Source: SHZI01 sp041396045
GTDB lineage: Bacteria > Pseudomonadota > Gammaproteobacteria > Steroidobacterales > GCA-2729495
Assembly: GCA_041396045.1 (NCBI GenBank)
Contig: JAWKZI010000005.1
Location: 163,440-227,439, forward strand
Reading direction: 5' to 3'
DNA length: 64,000 nucleotides
Shown: piece by piece, positions 55,442-63,929 of the stretch
Layout: each line of letters starts with the position of its first letter
Position numbering within the stretch: position 1 is the first letter of the stretch
Translations under genes and position numbers: made by a program
The notes under the pieces: generated by a model
The model's database searches: none
What the model was told of the DNA's origin: nothing
Seen by the model: the letters and a program-made list of their open reading frames with translations, nothing else

Positions 55442-55593
55442 GGCCTACAGGCCGAATGACCAGTGGCGGTAAGAAACTTTAGCTGATCTGTCCGCAGCGC
55501 GCACCGTCGTGGAAAGGCGCTGCCGCGGCGCGGCCATCGGTTAGCATCTCCGCACGTACTGGCCGGTATCGCCGGTGTTGCGGAGATTGACTG

Positions 55594-56622
55594 ATGGTGG
55601 CTGCAAGCGCCCAAACCCGGTTGCTGATGTTGATACTGGCTGCTGTAGTGCTTCTGGTTGCGGGCAGCGCTTGCACGGCCCCGACTCCGTCCACGTTGTA
55701 TGACGGCACTTTGTATCGAGGGTCCGGCAAGGCGATGCAGGTCAAGCGAGTGCGCGGTTTCAGGCTGCGGGATCCGGCACAACCGCGCGAAATCGCGCTG
55801 GAAGTTGATTATCCGACGGGACCAGACGCGGCAGGGCAAGGGCCTCTGCCGGTAGTGGTGTTTTCGCACGGCGCCTTCTGTGCCCCGCAAAACTATGCGG
55901 CTATCACCGACTACTGGGTGAGTCACGGCTATGTGGTGGTGCTTCCGGATCATCCAGACTCACTGAACACGCAGCCGCCCTTGCGACTGGATCAAATGGA
56001 TGGGCTTACGGAGACCCGTATTGCCGACCTGGGCTTCCTGCTTGAGCACCTCGATGAGGTGGCTGCCGCTGCGAGAATTCCCGGACGCCTTGATGGAAGC
56101 CGCGTGGCAGTAGCAGGACATTCATTCGGTACGGTCATTGCAATGGCCAAGGCGGGGCTGTGGATGCGGACATCCGGGGGTGGCGAGCGACAGTTTCGCG
56201 ATCCGCGAGTACGCGCCGCCGTTGTCATGAGCGGCGTGGGGCAGATGGACGACATGATGGCGCCGGATGCATTTCGTGATCTGAGACTGCCGCTCATCGC
56301 CACTGGTGGAACGCTGGACTTGGGCAACGTCGGCCGTCCACCTGTTTTTCCGTGGGAGTGGCGCATGTCGCCGTACACGCTGGCGCCAGCCGGCGACAAG
56401 TACAGTGTGGTGCTGGAAAATGGCGATCATTACCTCGGTGGTCTGATCTGCCGACCGGACCGTGGCGGTGACGACGATCCCGAGGGTGCCGCCATTGATG
56501 CATCACTGACCCTGGCATTTCTGGACACCTACGTAAAAGGCGACCAGCGTGCCGCAGATTTCCTGGCCCATGCCGATGTTGCAAAACTCACCGGTGGCCG
56601 CGCCCGCTTTGCACACAAGTAA
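55594..56622 (+). CDS. Exported alpha/beta hydrolase lipoprotein
   Basis: 342 residues. Signal peptide with lipobox-like VAGSAC, then the hydrolase fold: LPVVVFSHGAFCAPQNYAAI (oxyanion loop), VAVAGHSFGTVIAMAKAG (nucleophile Ser in GHSFG), DHPDSLN and ENGDHYLGGL with the catalytic His. It looks like the platelet-activating-factor-acetylhydrolase or dienelactone-hydrolase side of the superfamily. Likely an envelope esterase. The MFS gene follows after three bases. Confidence 0.82.
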   Translation: MVAASAQTRLLMLILAAVVLLVAGSACTAPTPSTLYDGTLYRGSGKAMQVKRVRGFRLRDPAQPREIALEVDYPTGPDAAGQGPLPVVVFSHGAFCAPQNYAAITDYWVSHGYVVVLPDHPDSLNTQPPLRLDQMDGLTETRIADLGFLLEHLDEVAAAARIPGRLDGSRVAVAGHSFGTVIAMAKAGLWMRTSGGGERQFRDPRVRAAVVMSGVGQMDDMMAPDAFRDLRLPLIATGGTLDLGNVGRPPVFPWEWRMSPYTLAPAGDKYSVVLENGDHYLGGLICRPDRGGDDDPEGAAIDASLTLAFLDTYVKGDQRAADFLAHADVAKLTGGRARFAHK

Positions 56623-56625
56623 CTG

Positions 56626-57819
56626 ATGCCCGTACTGCTGCTGACGATCCTGATGTCCGGCATGGGCTTCGGCCTGATTTTGCCGGGATTTCCATTTGTC
56701 GCCGAAAAGCTCGGGGCACCCCACTGGGCAGGTCCCATGGTGCTCGGCCTGTATGCTATAGGGCAGTTCATTTCGACGCCGTTCTGGGGTCGCTACAGTG
56801 ATCGATTCGGCCGTCGGCCCCTGTTGATCGGCAGTCTTACCGGCAGCATGGTTGGCCATCTCATCTGCGCATTTGCTCCGGATCTTCTGGTGTTGTCTTT
56901 TGGCCGATTACTGGCCGGTTTGATGGGTGGCAACGTGGCGGTAGCGATGGCTTACGCCACCGACATCTCACCCCCTGCTCAGCGTGCCCGAACCATGGGG
57001 CTGGTCGGTGCCTCAGTGTCGCTGGGATTTATTGTCGGACCCCTGGTTGGTGGCGTACTCGGCGGCGGCGATGCGGAATCCGCAACACTGCTGTGGTCCG
57101 GACTTGCGGCAGCCGGTATCTGCCTGTGCGCCATCATCAGTGCATTCTTCTTTTTAAAGGAAAGCCTGCCGCCGGAGAAACGCTTCGGCGGCCTGGCTGG
57201 TGGGGCGCCCGAAAGTGCAATGGCCGGCTTTCGCCTGGTGCTGAAGCGTCCGGTACTCGTGCAGTTGCTGTCAGTCGGCATGCTGGCCTACCTGGCGATG
57301 GCCGCATTCGAGACAAACTTTCCCTTCTGGGCCGGTGATCGCTTTCGATGGGGTCCTCACGAAATTGGTTTGTCGTTTGCCTATCTCGCGACGCTGGTGG
57401 TAACGACCCAGGGATTGCTGGTCGGACCTCTGGTCAAGCGCTTCGGGGAGAAACGCCTGCTGATGGCCGGATTGTCATCCTACATTTTTGGTTTGCTGGT
57501 GATGGCCCAGTCGCAGCGATGGGAGGTGATGATCTTCGGTATTACCTTCACTACGATTGGCAATGCCTTGTACATGACCACGGTTAACAGTCTGGTATCA
57601 CAGCAGGCGGGCGACTCGGAGCGGGGACTGGTGCTTGGCACTTTCAGTACGGCGAGCTGGCTCGGACGCTCACTGGGTCCCGGGTTGATTGCCGTGCTCG
57701 GTATTGTAGGCTTCGGCCGTGACGCGCCCCTGTACGTTGCGGCACTGCTGATTCTGCCCTGCATTGCGATCATTCGCGGCGTGCGTTCCCGGGACATGGA
57801 GCCCACAGCATCCGGCTGA
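56626..57819 (+). CDS. MFS efflux transporter, TetA-like
   Basis: 397 residues, twelve helices, of the DHA1 drug:H+ antiporter group. Motif A is GRYSDRFGRRPLLIGSL; LGFIVGPLVGGVLGGGD is the helix-5 motif C region typical of exporters. It starts three bases after the hydrolase stop, so the two form an operon. It may export a toxic intermediate of the neighbouring oxygenase pathway, but antibiotic efflux is equally possible. Confidence 0.87.
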   Translation: MPVLLLTILMSGMGFGLILPGFPFVAEKLGAPHWAGPMVLGLYAIGQFISTPFWGRYSDRFGRRPLLIGSLTGSMVGHLICAFAPDLLVLSFGRLLAGLMGGNVAVAMAYATDISPPAQRARTMGLVGASVSLGFIVGPLVGGVLGGGDAESATLLWSGLAAAGICLCAIISAFFFLKESLPPEKRFGGLAGGAPESAMAGFRLVLKRPVLVQLLSVGMLAYLAMAAFETNFPFWAGDRFRWGPHEIGLSFAYLATLVVTTQGLLVGPLVKRFGEKRLLMAGLSSYIFGLLVMAQSQRWEVMIFGITFTTIGNALYMTTVNSLVSQQAGDSERGLVLGTFSTASWLGRSLGPGLIAVLGIVGFGRDAPLYVAALLILPCIAIIRGVRSRDMEPTASG

Positions 57820-57912
57820 CGTTCGCGGTCCGGTCGTGCCTGAGGCGTTCGCTTGGCGGTCGCGAGCCGGCAGCCTATAGTTATACACAGTTGAAGCACG
57901 GGTAAGCCGCTT

Positions 57913-59076
57913 ATGTACATCAATTTCTGGTATCCGATGACGACCACGGACGATCTTGGGGACCAGCCACTCAAGGTTCGTGCGCTGGGCCAGGACTTTG
58001 TGGTCTTTCGCGACAGTCAGGGAAAGGCGAACTGTCTGGCCAATACCTGTATCCACCGTGGTGGCTCGCTGTCTGGCGGGAAGGTCAAGGGCGATAACGT
58101 GCAGTGCCCCTATCACGGCTGGCAGTTTGACGGCATGGGCGCCTGCAAGAAGATCCCGTCTTTGGGTGCCAAGGCGAGTATTCCGGGTCGAACCCGGATC
58201 GACGCCTACCCGGTCGATGAACGCTACGGCATCGTTTTCGCATTTCTCGGTGACCTGCCCGAGGCTGAGCGTCCTCCGATTCTGGCTTGCAAGGAGTGGG
58301 CACAGGATGGCTGGCGAACCACGCTGCAGCACTTTCAGATCAACGGGTACTACGAGCGTTCCATCGAGAATGGCGTGGACCCGGCCCACAACGAGTACGT
58401 GCACGATACCCACGGCTTCAGTGGAGAGCGTGAGGAAGAATACAAAGTGGGCGACATGCGCATCGAAGATGGTGGCATCTGGGGCAAGGGCTTCTGGCAC
58501 ACCTTCCAGGCACCGCCACTGCAGGGGGAATTGAAGAAGTATCGACCTGGCGAGGGCACACTGGATGCGGGCACCGGATACCACGGCACCAACCACGTGT
58601 GGACCTACATTCATCCCAGCCCGGATTTTTTCATTCACCAGTATCTCTACGAACGACCGATCGACGAAAATACTACCTATCTCTATCTGGTGTGCTCGCG
58701 TAATTTCTCGCTTGAGCCAAAGTCCGATGCATACGTCATTGAACGCAACCAGTACGTCGCCAACCAGGACATCAAGATCATTGAAAACCTGCGCCCGGCT
58801 ATTACGCCCGACAAAAACACCAAGGAATTCATGGTGCCTTCGGATGCCGTGATCCTCGACTACCGGGCCAAGCAGAAGGAGTGGGCTGCGAAAGGCTGGA
58901 AGATCGATCTGGAAGCAGTCGAACGTACGGCAAATCGCGTGGCCTACGCCATTCCGAGTCCAGCCCGGCGCCAGCACAAGGGCTGGGTACTTGATCCCGT
59001 TCCGCTGCTGTCCGGGGAGGGCTTTGTCGCCGACAAGGACGATGCAAAGGCAGATCTGAAAGCCGTGGGAGGCTAG
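57913..59076 (+). CDS. Rieske-type aromatic ring oxygenase, alpha subunit 3
   Basis: 387 residues. Rieske ligands Cys46, His48, Cys65 and His68; iron ligands Asp156, His159 and His164 in ENGVDPAHNEYVHDTHG. It is closest in the first 170 residues to copies 1 and 2 but has a longer C-terminus. The gene lies after a 93-base gap containing TATAGT/TTATAC-like -10 candidates and is followed within five bases by SDR 1, so the oxygenase and both SDRs may form one operon. Confidence 0.92.
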   Translation: MYINFWYPMTTTDDLGDQPLKVRALGQDFVVFRDSQGKANCLANTCIHRGGSLSGGKVKGDNVQCPYHGWQFDGMGACKKIPSLGAKASIPGRTRIDAYPVDERYGIVFAFLGDLPEAERPPILACKEWAQDGWRTTLQHFQINGYYERSIENGVDPAHNEYVHDTHGFSGEREEEYKVGDMRIEDGGIWGKGFWHTFQAPPLQGELKKYRPGEGTLDAGTGYHGTNHVWTYIHPSPDFFIHQYLYERPIDENTTYLYLVCSRNFSLEPKSDAYVIERNQYVANQDIKIIENLRPAITPDKNTKEFMVPSDAVILDYRAKQKEWAAKGWKIDLEAVERTANRVAYAIPSPARRQHKGWVLDPVPLLSGEGFVADKDDAKADLKAVGG

Positions 59077-59081
59077 CCGGG

Positions 59082-59966
59082 ATGGGCGGCAAGCAGGGCA
59101 GGAATCGGCGCGATTTTCTGCGCACTACCGCCGTACTGGCCTCGCTTGGTCCGCTGATGGAGTCTGTTGCGGCCCAGACTGGCGGATCGGCAGCATCCGC
59201 TGGCAAAGCTTCTGCTGAGAAGTCATCCGCCGACGGACAAGGCGCTGTCGCCGGGTCCAGAACGCCGACCGTACTCATCACGGGTTCCAATCGGGGCATT
59301 GGACTGGAATTCGCACGTCGCTATGCCGCCCGCGGCTACCGCGTGTTTGCCACCTGCCGGCATCCTGCGGCAGCCACTGAACTGCAGGCATTGGCTACGA
59401 AGTATCCCGGATTATCGGTGGACGCACTGGATGTCGTTGATCATCCGGGGATTGATGCCCTGGCGCTCAAGCTGGCCGATCAGCCGATCGATATTTTGCT
59501 GAATAACGCAGGTCTTGGTGGTGGTGGCCAGAATCAGCTCTTTACCAGGCTTAACTATCCGGTCTTCAACGATGTGATGGCCGTTAACGCTGTTGGCCCC
59601 ATCAAGATGTGCGAAGCATTCTTGAAGAATGTCCTGGCCAGCGACCAGAAGAAAATGATCACCGTGTCCAGCAGCCAGGGATCGATTGGCAGCGTCGATG
59701 CGGCGCGCCTCTACTGGTATAGAGCCAGCAAGTCGGCGGTCAACATGCTGATGGCCAACCTTGCCCTGCAGTTGAAGAGCCCGCGGTGTCACGGTGGGTC
59801 TGGTGACCCCGGTGCCACGGATACCGATTTCATGAAGGGTTTGCCAAAACGCATGCTACGGCCTGTAGAAGATGCCGTAACCGACATGATGCGCGAGATC
59901 GACCGCCTTGATGTGGCCAGAACCGGCGCGTTTGTCGATACCGACGGCAAAACACTACCCTGGTAG
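59082..59966 (+). CDS. Tat-exported short-chain dehydrogenase 1
   Basis: 294 residues. Twin-arginine signal RNRRDFLRTTAVLASLG, then a classical SDR: VLITGSNRGIGLEFARRY (TGxxxGIG), LLNNAG, VSSSQGSIGSV and the YxxxK active site in WYRASKSAVN. Residues around CHGGSGDPG are out of frame: two opposite one-base indels (about 59787 and 59812) hide the expected RGVTVGLVTPGAT. Otherwise complete. Export with bound NAD(P) is implied, unusual for this fold. Confidence 0.82.
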   Translation: MGGKQGRNRRDFLRTTAVLASLGPLMESVAAQTGGSAASAGKASAEKSSADGQGAVAGSRTPTVLITGSNRGIGLEFARRYAARGYRVFATCRHPAAATELQALATKYPGLSVDALDVVDHPGIDALALKLADQPIDILLNNAGLGGGGQNQLFTRLNYPVFNDVMAVNAVGPIKMCEAFLKNVLASDQKKMITVSSSQGSIGSVDAARLYWYRASKSAVNMLMANLALQLKSPRCHGGSGDPGATDTDFMKGLPKRMLRPVEDAVTDMMREIDRLDVARTGAFVDTDGKTLPW

Positions 59967-60006
59967 CTGGTCCGGCTGTCAGGTACAGAATCAACTGGGA
60001 AATAAC

Positions 60007-60813
60007 ATGAGTCTCATTCGCTGCTGCCGTCGCACGGCACTGCTGGCATTGGTCCTGCTGGCTTCGGGCATACCGGTACCCGGTTATGCAGCCGACGATG
60101 CTGCTTACATACCGACCGTGCTGGTGACCGGCGCCAATCGTGGTATTGGCCTGGAACTCGCCCGGCAGTATGCCGACCGTGGCTGGCGCGTGATCGGCAC
60201 GGCAAGGAAGCCGGCGGAGGCGGCTGAACTCATTCCCGCAGCTGCCACCAAAGGCAGGGTCGTCGTAGAGGCTCTGGATGTGATGGATCTCGACGCTATC
60301 GATGCACTGGCCGCGAAGTACCGAAATCAACCGGTCGACATTCTGTTTAACAATGCCGGCGTGACAGGTGGTAACGAAAACCAGCAGTTCGCGAAGAACA
60401 TGAACTGGAAGCTGTTCGATGTGGTGCACCGGACCAACGTGGTCGGCCCCCTGAAAATGGCCGAGGCCTTTTTGCCGAACCTGCTGGCCGGTCAGATGAA
60501 GAAGATCAGCAATGTGTCCAGCAGTCAGGGATCCATCGGCACTACCGAGCGGCACCTTGTATATTTACCGGTCCAGCAAGGCCTCACTGAACATGGTCAT
60601 GAAAAATCTGGCCAATCAGCTGCGCAGCAAGAGCATTGCCGTCGCACTGATTGACCCGGGGCCCGTCGATACGGACATGATGAAAGGACTGCCCAAGAAG
60701 ATGTTGCGACCGGTAACCACCGCTGGCAGCGATCTGATCCGGATTACTGATCAGCTGTCGATGGAGAATACCGGCACATTCTGGACCTTCGACGGTACTG
60801 TGCCCCCTGGTAG
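60007..60813 (+). CDS. Signal-peptide-bearing short-chain dehydrogenase 2 (frameshifted)
   Basis: About 268 residues. N-terminal CRRTALLALVLLASGIPV and PGYAADDA form a Sec or Tat-like signal. SDR core: VLVTGANRGIGLELARQYAD, ILFNNAGVTGGNE, SNVSSSQGSIGTTE, then after a one-base break near 60555 IYRSSKASLNMVMKNLANQL (YxxxK) and ALIDPGPVDTDMMKGLPKKM. An extra C at about 60805 hides the normal VPW ending before the TAG at 60811. A clear paralogue of SDR 1, following by 40 bases. Confidence 0.82.
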
Positions 60814-60838
60814 CACAGCCGTCAGCCGTGATCCGCGC

Positions 60839-60916
60839 GGCCTGCGGTGCGGGATACCCTTGGCGGCCTGGCGGGCGGACCCGAGGGCTCGCCAAGGGTA
60901 TCCCGCACCGCAGGCC
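60839..60916. repeat. Perfect 27-base inverted repeat
   Basis: Left arm 60839-60865 and right arm 60890-60916 match exactly in all 27 bases, around a 24-base GC-rich loop. It lies between SDR 2 and the convergent beta-propeller gene. No U-tract; a REP-type element or bidirectional terminator. Confidence 0.8.
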
Positions 60917-60944
60917 GTCTGGTCACCTGCAGTGGAACCTGCTG

Positions 60945-61882
60945 CTACGGGAACTGGGCCACGCCGGCCAGCGAACGCTCCACACCGGTTTCGGCTTTGG
61001 CGACGATTTCGCCGGTGGCGAGACTGAACTTGGCAACCGTGCCGGTAAAAAGTTGCCGATCAGCACCATATTCTTTTCACTGGACAACCCTAGCGCAGCC
61101 CAGCCCGGACCTGCGGCAGGTACTCGCGCAGCACCTTGCCGTCCGCGCTGAGTTCTTCCAGAAAGAAGCCAGCCTTGAAGTTGGCACGTACGTGCAGCAG
61201 TTTGCGGTCATTGGTGTACATCACTGATATGGCCATATTGCCGCTGTCTGGCGCATAGGTGACCAGATTGGGCAGGGCCTTGTCGGTCACCAGGTCCCAG
61301 CACCGGATGCTGTCACTGAGCTCCGACAGGTAGAGGATGGATTTGCCATCTGCGCTGAGCGCTGCGCCCGTCAGACCCAGAAAGCCGGGCATGCCGCCGT
61401 GCACCGGCGTGGCGTACTCCTTCAGCAGCTTGCCATCCTGGGTGAAATGGTAGAGGTGGCCATAGCCGAACAGGTCCGTCCCCGGAACTTTGGGCAACGT
61501 TGTTCCCAGCGTCGTGGTCGCGTTCTGATCGTGTTTCCGACCAGGTGTTCACCCAGGTAAATCGTGCCATCTTTGGCAAAGTTGATATTGGAAAAGGCCC
61601 GGTCGGCAAATTTTATGGGGGGCAACTGTTTGCCCTCCGGGCTGACGCGAAGCACGGTAAAGCTGTTGCTGTCGAAGGCCCAGAGCGTACCGTCTGGCGA
61701 AAGGCCAGCCCGCCGATCAGGTGCGTCGTTCCTGCAGTCCAGAGCACACCCTTTTCCTTGAGATTGCTGTCGAACTGAAAGATCCGATCTCCGGAGTGGT
61801 CGTCATCCGCCCGGTTCAGCAGGGTGGCGCCGGCGAAAATATCCCCGGATTTAAAGGGTTTCATGGTGGACACATTCGGCAT
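60945..61882 (-). CDS. SMP-30/beta-propeller-like hydrolase (several indels)
   Basis: About 310 residues in four frames: MPNVSTMKPFKSGDIFAGAT and LWTAGTTHLIGGLAF; FTVLRVSPEGKQLPPIKFAD; ATTTLGTTLPKVPGTD and FLGLTGAALSADGKSILYLS; ISVMYTNDRKLLHVRANFK; ending TGTVAKFSLATGEIVAKAET. Breaks lie near 61703, 61531, 61093 and 61055. Repeats of about 45 residues and SADGK motifs fit an SMP-30/gluconolactonase or YVTN propeller. No signal peptide is apparent at this start. It converges on SDR 2. Lactone hydrolysis is possible, not shown. Confidence 0.65.
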
Positions 61883-61991
61883 GGTCAGTACTCCGGGTGA
61901 TGGTGACAAGACAGAAATCGACGGGGCCATTCTACAGCTTGCCTGCTCTGCCTATTGCCCGGCCCGCGGCCAGCCCACTATCCTGTAGGGT

Positions 61992-63065
61992 ATGGAAAGC
62001 CAAATCTATAACATCAACGTCGTCGCCCGCACGATTCTGCCGTCACCGGTACAGATCAAGGCGGACTATCCGCTGCCGCCCGCACTTGCAGGTCAGATTC
62101 TGCGTAGTCGTCGTACCTTGCAGAATATTATCGATGCCCGGGATCCACGCCTGTTTGTCGTGGTTGGCCCGTGCTCGATTCACGATGTGGGTGCGGCGCT
62201 GGAATATGCGGGGCGTCTGAAGACGCTGGCAGACGCTGTCAGCGATACGCTGGTGCTCGTGATGCGGGTGTATTTCGAGAAGCCAAGAACCACCGTTGGC
62301 TGGAAGGGGCTGATCAACGATCCGGATATGGATGATTCATTTCAGGTGGAGAAGGGCATCGGCGTTGCGCGCCGTCTGCTGCTGGATCTGGCCGGCCTCG
62401 GTCTGCCAACGGCAACTGAAGCACTGGATCCGATCATGCCCCAGTACCTCGGGGACCTGATCACCTGGAATGCGATCGGTGCCCGCACCACGGAATCGCA
62501 GACACATCGGGAGATGGCCAGTGGTCTGTCGACGCCGGTGGGGTTCAAGAACGGGACTGATGGTTCATTTACGGTAGCGATCAATGCGCTGAAGTCGGCG
62601 CGTCAATCCCATCATTTCCTGGGCATCAATGAGGATGGGTGCACCGCCGTGATGCAGACGCGCGGTAACGCTTATGGTCATGTGGTGTTGCGCGGCGGGT
62701 CAGGTCGGCCCAACTATGATTCCGTGAGCGTTGCGCTCTGCGAACAGGAGTTGAGTAAAGCCGGACTACCGGAGCGGATTGTGATCGATTGCAGCCATGG
62801 CAATTCGAACAAGGACCCGGGCCTGCAACCACTGGTGGCGCGTGACGTGATCGAGCAAATTGTGAATGGCAATCGATCCATCATCGGACTCATGCTCGAA
62901 AGCAACCTGGAGGCTGGCAATCAGGAGATCCCGGCGGACCGGTCCAAGCTGCGTTACGGTGTGTCGGTTACCGACGGCTGCATCGACTGGACGACCACGG
63001 ATCGCAGCCTGCGTGAGTTGGCAGTACTGCTGAAGCCGGTGGTTCGCGCGCGTAAGTCCGCCTGA
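61992..63065 (+). CDS. 3-deoxy-7-phosphoheptulonate (DAHP) synthase, class I
   Basis: 357 residues, the AroF/G/H type. Catalytic and metal-site segments: FVVVGPCSIHDVGAALEYAG, MRVYFEKPRTTVGWKGLIND, ARTTESQTHREMASGL, GFKNGTDGSFTVAINAL, RGGSGRPNYD and VIDCSHGNSNKDPG. It condenses phosphoenolpyruvate and erythrose-4-phosphate, the first step of the shikimate pathway. It is intact; which allosteric isozyme it is cannot be told. Convergent with purU. Confidence 0.95.
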   Translation: MESQIYNINVVARTILPSPVQIKADYPLPPALAGQILRSRRTLQNIIDARDPRLFVVVGPCSIHDVGAALEYAGRLKTLADAVSDTLVLVMRVYFEKPRTTVGWKGLINDPDMDDSFQVEKGIGVARRLLLDLAGLGLPTATEALDPIMPQYLGDLITWNAIGARTTESQTHREMASGLSTPVGFKNGTDGSFTVAINALKSARQSHHFLGINEDGCTAVMQTRGNAYGHVVLRGGSGRPNYDSVSVALCEQELSKAGLPERIVIDCSHGNSNKDPGLQPLVARDVIEQIVNGNRSIIGLMLESNLEAGNQEIPADRSKLRYGVSVTDGCIDWTTTDRSLRELAVLLKPVVRARKSA

Positions 63066-63068
63066 TTT

Positions 63069-63929
63069 TTAGCGCAACACCACGGTCTTCATTCCGTTCA
63101 GAAACACCCGATGCTCCAGTTGGAGCTTGACGGCTCGGGCGAGCGTCAGCGATTCCACGTCACGGCCGGTTGCCACCAGATCGTCCGGCGACATGGTGTG
63201 GTCGGCACGCTCGACCGCCTGTTCGATGATCGGACCTTCGTCCAGATCCGCGGTGACGTAGTGTGCTGTGGCGCCGATCAGCTTGACGCCACGCCGGTGC
63301 GCCTCGTGGTAGGGCTTTGCACCCTTGAAGCCCGGCAGAAACGAGTGGTGAATGTTGATGATTCTTCCGGCGTAACTGGCACATACATCTGCCGACAGAA
63401 TCTGCATGTAGCGCGCCAGTACGATCAGGTCAGCCCGGCAGTCGTCGGCAATTTCCAGTAGCCGCGCTTCAGCGGTCGCACGGGTCCTTGCGGTCACAGG
63501 CAAGTGGAAGAAGGGCACCTTGTGCCAGCTTGCGAGCCCGGCCAGGTCCATGTGATTCGACACAATCGCCGGAATGGTCATGCGCAGTGCGCCCGTTCTG
63601 AAACGGTAGAGCAGATCGTTGAGGCAATGGTCGTACTTCGACACCATGATCAGCACTCTGGGCAGGATGCGCGGGTCATATACCTGCCAATCCATGTTGA
63701 AGCGCGTCGCTATGGCGGCAAAGCCTGCCGCAAACCCGGCCCGCGAGAAGTCTGGTCCTCGCGGCGAGAAGCGGGTCCGCATGAAGAACCGGTTGGTGTC
63801 CGAGTCACCGAAGTGGGCAGATTCCTCAATGAAATACTCGCCACTGGTCAGGTAACCGGCAACCGCGGCGACGATACCCACGGTGTCGGGGCAGACGATG
63901 GTGAGAATGAAGGAATGACTGTCGGGCAT
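63069..63929 (-). CDS. purU: Formyltetrahydrofolate deformylase
   Basis: About 286 residues from MPDSHSFIL (an in-frame start four codons up is possible). N-terminal ACT domain (FILTIVCPDTVGIVAAVAGY, FIEESAHFGDSDTNRFFMRT, residues 1-75), then the formyltransferase fold: VSKYDHCLNDLLYRFRTGAL, VSNHMDLAGLASWHKVPFFH, VLARYMQILSADVCASYAGR and INIHHSFLPGFKGAKPYHEA with the catalytic Asn-His and ADLDEGPIIEQ. It releases formate from 10-formyl-THF. Complete. Confidence 0.94.
   Translation of the reverse strand: MPDSHSFILTIVCPDTVGIVAAVAGYLTSGEYFIEESAHFGDSDTNRFFMRTRFSPRGPDFSRAGFAAGFAAIATRFNMDWQVYDPRILPRVLIMVSKYDHCLNDLLYRFRTGALRMTIPAIVSNHMDLAGLASWHKVPFFHLPVTARTRATAEARLLEIADDCRADLIVLARYMQILSADVCASYAGRIINIHHSFLPGFKGAKPYHEAHRRGVKLIGATAHYVTADLDEGPIIEQAVERADHTMSPDDLVATGRDVESLTLARAVKLQLEHRVFLNGMKTVVLR

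Noticed and set aside
57670..58977. 435-codon open frame antisense to Rieske gene 3
   Set aside because: Shadow of a strongly conserved gene; no start signal or family features.
33840..61882. The three Rieske genes as an assembly duplication
   Set aside because: They differ substantially after residue 170 and have different neighbours.
33840..61882. A biosynthetic gene cluster for a natural product
   Set aside because: No polyketide, peptide-synthetase, terpene or tailoring-core genes; uptake receptors and hydrolases point to catabolism.
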